Shown here in pieces: positions 1-5,278 of a stretch of 5,628 bases of DNA. The DNA comes from Campylobacteraceae bacterium (lineage in GTDB: Bacteria; Campylobacterota; Campylobacteria; Campylobacterales; Sulfurovaceae). A model generated the notes under the pieces. That model was not told the DNA's origin, made no database searches, and saw nothing but the letters and a program-made list of their open reading frames with translations. The stretch spans positions 1-5,628 of the forward strand of contig JALVVQ010000327.1 in the NCBI GenBank assembly GCA_027023325.1, written 5' to 3'. Made by a program: the position numbers and the translations under genes. Position 1 is the first letter of the stretch. Each line of letters begins with the position of its first letter.

Positions 1-564
1 GTACCTCTCTCTCAACAGAAGACCTACTTCCAAATCGGTAAAAAGTATATCCTCAGAGTGGCACTGGATGAGGAGACGGGACGACTCTATGGCTCACAGA
101 AGATCGGCAGGTGGCTGGAGGAGCCGGTGGGATTGACCCCGAGCCAAAAGGTGGAGGCACTGGTCATCGCCAAGACCCCACTGGGGTATAAGATCATTAT
201 AGAGAACCGTTTTGAAGCAATGCTTTATGATAATGAGATCTTTGAGCCGCTGGAGATAGGGGAGAGAAAAGTAGCCTATATCAAAGCGATACGCCCTGAT
301 GGCAAAGTAGATTGCTCTTTGCAGCCGATCGGAAAGCAGGCGAAGGTCTCGGCGGGAGAGAAGAAGATACTGGAGGTGCTGCAACAGGCTGGAGGCACTG
401 TATCAGTGACGACCAAAAGTAGTCCCGAGGAGATAGAGAGGTTATTTGGGATGAGTAAAAAGATGTTCAAGGCAGCGGTGAATCCTATGCTTGAGGATGG
501 GAAATTAGAAATGAGAAATGAGAAATCTTTAGTATTTACCTCTGTTTGTTATACTACGCTCTAA
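1..564 (+). CDS. cvfB: CvfB-like S1 RNA-binding protein, C-terminal part (5' truncated by window)
   Basis: The frame is open from base 1, so the gene begins outside the window; 187 residues are visible. The GTG at 58 is not a credible start, because the residues just before it (GKKYILRVALDEETG) already read as family sequence. Visible order: the end of an S1-like domain (about residues 10-40), another S1-like barrel (about 50-109, with VAYIKAIRPDGK), then a winged-helix domain (about 118-173) carrying the family signature KSSPEEIERLFGMSKK. Proteins of the CvfB/YitL family are cytoplasmic RNA binders of roughly 280 residues, linked in Firmicutes to virulence-gene expression; the role here is inferred only from family. 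The last 18 or so residues do not look like the usual family C-terminus and are encoded partly by a short heptamer repeat (501-528). The family assignment is good; the symbol is by similarity. Confidence 0.82.
   Translation, partial: VPLSQQKTYFQIGKKYILRVALDEETGRLYGSQKIGRWLEEPVGLTPSQKVEALVIAKTPLGYKIIIENRFEAMLYDNEIFEPLEIGERKVAYIKAIRPDGKVDCSLQPIGKQAKVSAGEKKILEVLQQAGGTVSVTTKSSPEEIERLFGMSKKMFKAAVNPMLEDGKLEMRNEKSLVFTSVCYTTL
501..528 (+). repeat. Short heptamer tandem repeat in the cvfB 3' end
   Basis: Four consecutive 7-base units of the form GAAATNN are visible (GAAATTA, GAAATGA, GAAATGA, GAAATCT). They encode the LEMRNEKS stretch near the C-terminus of the CvfB-like protein. Because seven is not a multiple of three, gain or loss of one unit would shift the frame and change the last residues. 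Only two units are identical, so instability is possible but not shown. Confidence 0.6.
550..555 (+). promoter_or_regulatory. Possible -10 box for the YidB-family gene
   Basis: TATACT at 550-555 follows a T-rich stretch and is followed by ACGC, similar to the better promoter at 3368 (TATAAT then TGTCGC). Transcription would start near 562, giving a leader of about 24 bases before the ATG at 586. It lies inside the end of the CvfB-like gene. No convincing -35 is seen, as is usual in Campylobacterota. The alternative is simple read-through from the upstream gene, whose stop is 21 bases away. Confidence 0.35.
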
Positions 565-585
565 TCTAACATAAAAAGGAAGAAA

Positions 586-1050
586 ATGGATTTGAGCAAT
601 CTTTTAAGTATGGGCGCGAATTTGATACAAGGCAATAGCGATGATGCCACAAGTGGCCTGGATGCGAGTGCTATTACGGATGCATTGGGTGGACTGTTCG
701 GTGGCGGCGAAGAAGGCGGATTTGATCTGAGCGCACTCATGGGAAATCTTGTTGGAAGCGAGAATGCGGGTGGATTGATGGAGACGGTCAGTTCGTGGAT
801 TGGTGATGGTGAAAATGCTTCTATTGATCCTGATCAGGTAGGGGAGCTACTGGGTGGTGACAAGATCAGTGCCTTTGCTGATAAGCTTGGCATCAGTGTA
901 GACAGTGCCAAGCAAGCTTTGGCAGATGCACTCCCAGAAGTGGTGAATCAGGCGACCCCTGAGGGTGATGGCGGTATGTTGGATGGACTGCTTGCAAGTG
1001 TCGGTGGTGCAGAAGGTGCTATGGGCATGGTAGGCAAACTGTTTGGGTAG
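586..1050 (+). CDS. YidB-family (DUF937-type) protein
   Basis: A 154-residue protein with a Gly/Ala/Asp-rich N-terminal half (for example LGGLFGGGEEGG at 34-45) and a conserved C-terminal half. The recognisable YidB signature runs from SWIGDGEN (70-77) through IDPDQVGELLG (80-90) and the GISVDSAKQALADALPEVVNQATPEG stretch (102-127). The product is acidic and has neither a signal peptide nor membrane helices, so it is probably cytoplasmic. Family members are small alpha-helical proteins of unknown biochemical role. The ATG at 586 is supported by an AAGGAAG ribosome site at 576-582. It follows the CvfB-like gene by 21 bases and may be co-transcribed or use its own promoter near 550. Downstream lies a non-coding gap with two hairpins. 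Confidence 0.85.
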   Translation: MDLSNLLSMGANLIQGNSDDATSGLDASAITDALGGLFGGGEEGGFDLSALMGNLVGSENAGGLMETVSSWIGDGENASIDPDQVGELLGGDKISAFADKLGISVDSAKQALADALPEVVNQATPEGDGGMLDGLLASVGGAEGAMGMVGKLFG

Positions 1051-1059
1051 TGTTTCCTT

Positions 1060-1100
1060 TCGTCAGGCTCAAGAATCATACTAGATTATGAGTCTGTCGA
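1060..1100 (+). repeat. Imperfect hairpin downstream of the YidB-family gene
   Basis: Bases 1060-1071 can pair with 1089-1100: 10 Watson-Crick pairs, one G-T wobble (1067/1093) and one mismatch (1063/1097), around a 17-base AT-rich loop. No T-run follows the right arm, so it does not look like a simple intrinsic terminator. It sits 10 bases after the stop codon at 1050 and only 13 bases before the larger palindrome at 1114-1205, so the two may form one repeat unit or a structured 3' untranslated region. Confidence 0.5.
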
Positions 1101-1113
1101 GAACCTATGATTT

Positions 1114-1205
1114 CGGAAGCGGAGAGTTTACTCCCACGAAGCGTGTTTTTATACTTTTCACATTGAATATTCACATTTTTAGCGGGAATGAACTCTCCAC
1201 TTCCG
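1114..1205 (+). repeat. Long split palindrome (REP-like), with possible terminator role
   Basis: Arms 1114-1135 and 1184-1205 pair over 22 positions: 19 Watson-Crick, one wobble (1129/1190) and two mismatches (1120/1199, 1131/1188). Within the loop, CACG-AAG-CGTG (1135-1145) is itself a small hairpin followed by five T. If the AT-rich stretch of about 39 bases after 1145 is removed, the rest closes into one continuous hairpin with a CCCACG-AAG-CGTGGG-type tip, much like dispersed REP-like palindromes. AGCG occurs on both sides of that stretch (1140-1143 and 1181-1184). The right arm is followed by TGTATTTTT, so the whole stem or the inner hairpin could terminate transcription from the YidB-family gene. 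The pairing is seen directly; the element type is inferred. Confidence 0.6.
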
Positions 1206-1261
1206 TGTATTTTTGCACAATTGCTGCTGGCATGAAGCTTTTTTTATGACAATCTGACGCA

Positions 1262-1294
1262 TTTTTCCTCTTATTTTCCTCTTTTGGGTACAAT
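1262..1294 (+). promoter_or_regulatory. Promoter of the nuclease-hemJ pair
   Basis: TACAAT at 1289-1294 preceded by GGG forms a -10 box 8 bases before the ATG at 1302. Upstream T-tracts at 1262-1266, 1274-1277 and 1282-1285 recur at about one helical turn (TTTTCCTC is repeated 11 bases apart), which is the pattern that replaces a -35 box in Campylobacterota sigma-70 promoters. Transcription would begin at about 1301-1302, on or next to the start codon. Confidence 0.6.
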
Positions 1295-1301
1295 CTTTTC
1301 C

Positions 1302-2933
1302 ATGTTACACATTTTGATGATTTCTTTTTTGCCATTGTTGCTATTTTCCCAGTCGATAAAGATTGCTTCGTACAATGTCGAAAACCTCTTTGATATGCAG
1401 TACTCCGGACTGGAATATGAAGAATATATTCCTCGCAGACACAACTGGACAGAGCCCATACTCAAGAAGAAATTGACGCATATAGCAGAAGTAATCTGTG
1501 ACCTGGATGCGGATGTGATCGGACTGCAGGAGGTAGAGAATGACCATATTTTGGAAAGGCTTCAGAAGACATTGGAGAGGGTGGGATGCCGATACAGGTA
1601 CCGTGCCATCACGGATACGAAGCGGACACCGATTCACACAGCTGTGCTTTCGAAAATAGCACTCAAAAAGCGTAGAGATGTCGTCATTTTTCGCAGGGGA
1701 AAGCAGCGCAGTATCCTAGAGGTTGATCTTAAAACTGACCCAAAGCTGACACTTTTCGTTAATCACTGGAAATCGAAGTCTGGGCCGGAGAGCAAGCGGA
1801 TGCCCTATGCCAAGGCCATGATGAGGCGCATCAAACATCTGACGAGTACAGCAGCATATGTCATGATCGGTGATTTCAACAGCAACTATAATGAGTATCA
1901 AACCATAGACCCTAGACATAATGATGCAGGAGGCAGGACAGGCATCAATCATGTCCTGAAGACGATTCGAGGCAAAGAGCTGGTGAGACTGCATACCTTA
2001 GAAAGGGGATATCATTATAACCTCTGGCTGGAGCTGCCAACCTATGCGCGCTGGAGTCATAACTTTTTCGGCGATAAGGAGGGAATCGATGCGATAATGA
2101 TCCCACAATCCCTACATGATGGAAAGGGGTGGGAGTATCAAGAAGGGAGTTTTGGAGTCTTTAAGTCCAAGTACCTTTTTGGAAAACGGGGAAGGGTGAA
2201 ACGCTGGGAGTATAAGCACGGCAGGCATACTGGCAAGGGCTATTCTGACCACCTTCCGATATATGCCACTTTTGGGCTAGGAGAAGGATCTGGCTCGGGT
2301 AAAGAAGGGGGATTGTGGGAGAAGGTGCTCTCTCTCTTTTCCTTCAGTACTGCTTCTGTCTCACGGGAAAAACCTGTGCATATGGCAATGCCCAAAAGTG
2401 AGATCCAAGTCTCCACTATTGCAAACTTAGCCCTATCCGAGAAAATCACCACTTCTGTCAGGCTGCAAGATATCAAAGTGATCTGGAAGTCCCGTGACAG
2501 TGCTATAATCAAGCAGTCCAAGGAAGGAAGAGCCATCCTGCTCTATCGTTGTGCCGGAGCACTGGAGACAGGCAGGCGTTACGATATCGTGGTATATCAG
2601 AAAAAACGCTACAAGGGACTGGATGAACTGACTGATATCGCAATAGAACATACACATGGAAATGAGGATATCAGCTCTTATCTGACTCCTTTTACAGATC
2701 GTGTAATGCAGCAGAAGCGCTATCTCAATGAGATTGTTTCAAACATTACAGGTATCTATAGAAAAGGAAAGATCGTTATCGAGGGTAGTGTTTATCCGCT
2801 CTACTTCAAAAAAGAAATTAAGCGACCGAAAGAGGGACAGAAAATCAGGATAAAAAGAGCGCAAATAGGCTATTATAAAAATCATAATGAATTGGTAGTC
2901 TGGAATCAAGATGACTATCAGTTAGGAGAGTAA
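1302..2933 (+). CDS. Exported endonuclease/exonuclease/phosphatase (EEP) family protein with two C-terminal OB-like domains
   Basis: A 543-residue protein from the ATG at 1302. Residues 1-18 are a short hydrophobic leader ending FSQS, a plausible signal peptide although it lacks basic residues; the mature protein would act in the periplasm or outside. Residues 19-325 form the EEP domain with its metal and catalytic motifs: YNVENLF (N25), QEVEN (E77), NHWKSK (N154, H155), GDFNS (D191, N193) and SDH (D316, H317). A Gly/Ser-rich linker follows (about 326-365). Two OB-fold-like segments come next (about 366-450 and 475-540), each ending in a G-x-x-Y/I strand pattern. A metal-dependent phosphodiesterase, probably a nuclease, is likely; DNA or RNA as substrate is inferred. 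A TTG at 1284 could extend the frame by six codons, but it has no ribosome site and lies upstream of the -10 box. No ribosome site precedes 1302 either, which suggests leaderless translation. hemJ follows after one base. Confidence 0.87.
   Translation: MLHILMISFLPLLLFSQSIKIASYNVENLFDMQYSGLEYEEYIPRRHNWTEPILKKKLTHIAEVICDLDADVIGLQEVENDHILERLQKTLERVGCRYRYRAITDTKRTPIHTAVLSKIALKKRRDVVIFRRGKQRSILEVDLKTDPKLTLFVNHWKSKSGPESKRMPYAKAMMRRIKHLTSTAAYVMIGDFNSNYNEYQTIDPRHNDAGGRTGINHVLKTIRGKELVRLHTLERGYHYNLWLELPTYARWSHNFFGDKEGIDAIMIPQSLHDGKGWEYQEGSFGVFKSKYLFGKRGRVKRWEYKHGRHTGKGYSDHLPIYATFGLGEGSGSGKEGGLWEKVLSLFSFSTASVSREKPVHMAMPKSEIQVSTIANLALSEKITTSVRLQDIKVIWKSRDSAIIKQSKEGRAILLYRCAGALETGRRYDIVVYQKKRYKGLDELTDIAIEHTHGNEDISSYLTPFTDRVMQQKRYLNEIVSNITGIYRKGKIVIEGSVYPLYFKKEIKRPKEGQKIRIKRAQIGYYKNHNELVVWNQDDYQLGE
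2924..2928 (+). promoter_or_regulatory. Ribosome binding site of hemJ inside the nuclease gene end
   Basis: AGGAG lies 6 bases before the ATG at 2935, within the last codons of the nuclease. This fixes the hemJ start and suggests translational coupling, since the nuclease stop (TAA 2931-2933) and the hemJ ATG are one base apart. Confidence 0.75.
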
Positions 2934-2934
2934 A

Positions 2935-3366
2935 ATGGAATATTATCTATGGATATTGGCATTTCATGTGATGAGTTTTGTGAGTTGGATGGCGATGCTG
3001 TTTTATCAGCCGAGACTTTTTGTCTATCATAGTGAGAATGGAGACAATGAGGGATTTGTCAAAGTAGTACAGAGACAGGAGTATATTCTCAACAAAGCCA
3101 TCGGTACGCCTGCCATGTGGGCAACCATCCTCTCGGGTTCAACCATGCTTTATCTTAACCCCTCTCTTTTATCGCAGGGCTGGATGATTGCGAAGCTCTC
3201 CTTTCTTGCCGTCCTGATTGCCTATCATTTCTCTCTGGAGATGCACCGAAAGAAACTAAAGGAGAATGCACACTACAGGCCAGGTGTTTTTTATCGCTTT
3301 TACAATGAAGTGCCGACACTTCTGATGATTGGTATTGTGATATTTGTGGTTATCAAGCCCTTTTAG
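2935..3366 (+). CDS. hemJ: HemJ-type protoporphyrinogen IX oxidase (CopD/UPF0093 family)
   Basis: A 143-residue integral membrane protein with four predicted helices (about 3-23, 56-76, 84-101, 125-142), the usual HemJ length. Family features seen: H11 in the first helix (AFHVMSFVSW, matching the conserved haem-binding His), FYQPRLFVYH (23-32), K87 in the third helix, and the C-terminal block RFYNEVPTLL followed by VVIKPF. HemJ oxidises protoporphyrinogen IX to protoporphyrin IX, the penultimate step of haem synthesis, in the inner membrane of bacteria lacking HemG or HemY. Haem supply is important to cytochrome-rich Campylobacterota. It is probably co-transcribed with the nuclease upstream, with which no metabolic link is apparent. 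The stop codon directly abuts the promoter of the next gene. Confidence 0.9.
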   Translation: MEYYLWILAFHVMSFVSWMAMLFYQPRLFVYHSENGDNEGFVKVVQRQEYILNKAIGTPAMWATILSGSTMLYLNPSLLSQGWMIAKLSFLAVLIAYHFSLEMHRKKLKENAHYRPGVFYRFYNEVPTLLMIGIVIFVVIKPF

Positions 3367-3367
3367 C

Positions 3368-3373
3368 TATAAT
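3368..3373 (+). promoter_or_regulatory. -10 box for the DUF2231 gene
   Basis: TATAAT at 3368-3373 in the context GCTATAATTGTCGC starts two bases after the hemJ stop. A start near 3380 gives a leader of about 22 bases containing the ribosome site TAAGGA (3391-3396). No -35 box is evident. This suggests the DUF2231 gene can be transcribed independently of hemJ. Confidence 0.65.
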
Positions 3374-3402
3374 TGTCGCTACTTTAAAGATAAGGATTGA
3401 CC

Positions 3403-4110
3403 ATGTCACTACCCCCACTTACGATTCCGCAGCTTCCGCTTCCTTTTCCTATACCAGAGATGATCCATCCGGTTTTTGTGCATTTTGCCGTGGCTTTGCC
3501 CGTATTGGTGCTGTTGATAGAACTCATCAACCTCTTTAGCAAAAAGCGCGCATTGGGTGTCATGAGTTTCTTTTTTATGCTCTTGATCACGGCAGTGTTT
3601 GTAGGTGCCTATCTTACAGGCAGTACAGATGGAAAGGCTGCCAAGGCTTTCTTGAGTCCTGAAGCCAAAGAGGTACTGCTTGGGCACAAGCAGCTGGGTA
3701 TCTACCTGGTCTACGCCTCTGGATTGCTGATGCTCTTCAAGCTCTTCTCTGTCTTGATTCGTAAAACAGTGATCAAGGTACTTTTCTTTCTGGTTCTGGT
3801 CGTCTTTACGGTGGCAGTATTTAACGAGGGCAAAAAAGGCGGCGCACTGGTCTATCAGTATGGTGTCAATGTCAAGTCTGTGCCAGCTATAGGGAAGGTA
3901 AGTAAGCCTAAAACTGCGACAGAGAGCAAGAGAGAAGAATCTTCTGAACCCCCCGTAGCTGAAGAGAAAAAGGCTGAAAAGACGCCGGCGCAGGAAGAGA
4001 GCAAAAAAACAGAGCCTTCAGCCACACAGGGGAAGCCTAAGGCAGAAATAGTGACTGCCGAAACAGCCATGACTCCAGAATCTACACATGAAGGAAATAT
4101 GAGCAAATAA
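3403..4110 (+). CDS. DUF2231 four-helix membrane protein with a charged Lys/Glu/Pro-rich C-terminal tail
   Basis: A 235-residue protein from the ATG at 3403, chosen because TAAGGA (3391-3396) is well spaced for it; the TTG at 3397 directly abuts that site. After a proline-rich start (4-18) comes the DUF2231 core: HPVFVHFAVALP (22-33, H22 and H27), helices at about 24-45, 51-72, 97-117 and 122-141, H95 before helix 3, and the GGALVYQYGVNV block (146-157). Basic short loops (SKKR, RKTVIK) suggest that both termini face the periplasm. Residues 160-235 are low-complexity, rich in K, E, P, A and T, and probably unstructured. The function of DUF2231 proteins is not established; the conserved histidines make haem or metal binding possible, which is inference. 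The tail could span the periplasm, as in TonB-like proteins, but no TonB domain is present. Confidence 0.8.
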   Translation: MSLPPLTIPQLPLPFPIPEMIHPVFVHFAVALPVLVLLIELINLFSKKRALGVMSFFFMLLITAVFVGAYLTGSTDGKAAKAFLSPEAKEVLLGHKQLGIYLVYASGLLMLFKLFSVLIRKTVIKVLFFLVLVVFTVAVFNEGKKGGALVYQYGVNVKSVPAIGKVSKPKTATESKREESSEPPVAEEKKAEKTPAQEESKKTEPSATQGKPKAEIVTAETAMTPESTHEGNMSK

Positions 4111-4119
4111 AAGGGCTCA

Positions 4120-4143
4120 AAGGTGTGTTGGCAAACACACCTT
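4120..4143. terminator. Perfect 10-bp hairpin between converging genes
   Basis: AAGGTGTGTT (4120-4129) and AACACACCTT (4134-4143) pair perfectly around a GGCA loop. It lies 9 bases after the DUF2231 stop and 7 bases before the end of the zinc-ribbon gene on the other strand, so it is well placed to end both transcripts. Neither side has a proper T-run, so termination by this hairpin alone is uncertain; it may instead protect the 3' ends. Confidence 0.6.
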
Positions 4144-4150
4144 ACGAATT

Positions 4151-5278
4151 CTACCTCTGATAATAACCATTGAAGCTACTTCCAAAATCTCCATCAAAAT
4201 ACTCACTATAATACCCTATAGCCATAAAGAGTGCCAAAAAGAAACCTACCAGTAGGGTAATCTTGGTATAGCTATAGGGTCTTTCTCCTGTAATTACACC
4301 GCTTTGTCCATTGATGGCATAGTAATAATCTTTCCCCTTGAAGCTAAAGTGGGTTGTCCAAACAGGGAAGAGGCTGTTTTTGAAAGTAGTATTGGCATAG
4401 CGGGTCTGCATCTGGTCGATCTGCTGTCTGTCTCCTCCGATATCTCTACGGATATCTCCCCTGATGATGGTATGCATCTTGGCCTGAGCCAGCTCAAATC
4501 CGTTGTCCAGTCCGATAGAATACTCTTCTGACTCAAAGCCACTCAGATAGCGCTCATCGAAAGGTTTGGATCTGCTGGTGTCCCAGCTTCCCAATGCCCC
4601 CAGTATTTTTCTAGAGAGGGTTTCGCTCGCCTCGATGGTAATGTCATCAAAGACCCTTCCTACTCTACCCTGTGCCGGTGTCCATCTGATGCGTGGCTCT
4701 TGAACTTGGACAATCTGCTCTCTGCCATTGACGATGCGCCTTTGTTGTACTGTGACATAGTAGATATCTCCTCTTTGACCTTGGTATGTGGTGGTTGTTG
4801 CTGCATCATAGGTCCAGTAGGGGAGATAGTATCCATGGAGCTCCTTGTCTGTATCTACCAGCGCCTTGAGTGCGCTGGGTGCAAACCAGAGTGAGCCTAT
4901 CCATTGTGCAAAGATTTTTTTGGCCTGTTTCTGTGTGATCTCAAAAGGGAGAATCGCTTCAGGCGTGATGTGATTGACAAAAGTAGTGATCGCAGGTGTG
5001 CCGCAGTAGGGACAATTGGTACTGACAGAGTAGGGAGTTAGGGTAAAATCACTCCCGCACTTGGAGCAGGCGACCGTTTTGCTGATCTCCTTAGGGGCAT
5101 TGTGCTCCAGTTCTGTCAGTGCGCTACGGAGATCAAACTCCTGTACAGTATTGTCTTTGGGGCGTATCTCTGTCATGCTGTTGCAAAAGGAACAACTTAG
5201 CTTGCCTGTAGTAGGACTAAAACGAAGAGGTGCCCCACAGTTGGGGCAAGTGAAGCTGATGGGAGTAAATCGTATCAT
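4151..5278 (-). CDS. Double zinc-ribbon protein with a C-terminal membrane helix (YdjG-like, partner of SPFH protein)
   Basis: A 375-residue protein. Two zinc ribbons with identical spacing, C-x2-C-x14-C-x2-C, use C11/C14/C29/C32 and C71/C74/C89/C92. The rest is a beta-rich domain with the motifs PFEIT (111-115), GYYLPYWTYDA (149-159), LFPVWTTHFSFKGKDYYYA (303-321) and GERPYSYTKI (331-340), typical of proteins often mislabelled as PriA-like or TFIIB-type zinc-ribbon proteins. One hydrophobic helix (about 340-357) and a short acidic, aromatic C-terminus follow. No helicase motifs are present, so a DNA replication role is not supported. The start ATG (5276-5278) overlaps the stop of the SPFH gene as ATGA, with no clear ribosome site, so translation is probably coupled. 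In Bacillus, YdjG and the SPFH protein YdjI help bring a PspA-type protein to the membrane; a similar envelope-stress role is inferred. Confidence 0.82.
   Translation of the reverse strand: MIRFTPISFTCPNCGAPLRFSPTTGKLSCSFCNSMTEIRPKDNTVQEFDLRSALTELEHNAPKEISKTVACSKCGSDFTLTPYSVSTNCPYCGTPAITTFVNHITPEAILPFEITQKQAKKIFAQWIGSLWFAPSALKALVDTDKELHGYYLPYWTYDAATTTTYQGQRGDIYYVTVQQRRIVNGREQIVQVQEPRIRWTPAQGRVGRVFDDITIEASETLSRKILGALGSWDTSRSKPFDERYLSGFESEEYSIGLDNGFELAQAKMHTIIRGDIRRDIGGDRQQIDQMQTRYANTTFKNSLFPVWTTHFSFKGKDYYYAINGQSGVITGERPYSYTKITLLVGFFLALFMAIGYYSEYFDGDFGSSFNGYYQR

Noticed and set aside
1135..1150. CACG-AAG-CGTG followed by TTTTT as a stand-alone intrinsic terminator
   Set aside because: The stem is only 4 bp; it is better explained as the tip of the larger palindrome, though it may contribute to termination.
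1284..1301. TTG at 1284 as the start of the nuclease
   Set aside because: It has no ribosome site, adds six non-conserved residues, and lies upstream of the -10 box at 1289-1294, so the transcript would not include it.
2870..2885. TATTATAAAAAT as a promoter for hemJ
   Set aside because: It lies in AT-rich coding sequence for the conserved second OB-like segment, and the one-base gap to hemJ already points to co-transcription.
3397..3402. TTG at 3397 as the start of the DUF2231 protein
   Set aside because: It directly abuts the TAAGGA ribosome site; the ATG at 3403 has proper spacing.
3855..4106. Minus-strand open frame (83 codons) opposite the charged tail of the DUF2231 protein
   Set aside because: It is the complement of a low-complexity Lys/Glu-rich region, which easily gives long Ser/Leu-rich open frames; there is no independent support.
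4151..5278. Reading the zinc-ribbon protein as a PriA-type helicase or TFIIB-like factor
   Set aside because: Only the zinc ribbons are shared; no Walker or helicase motifs are visible, and the protein has a C-terminal membrane helix and an SPFH partner.
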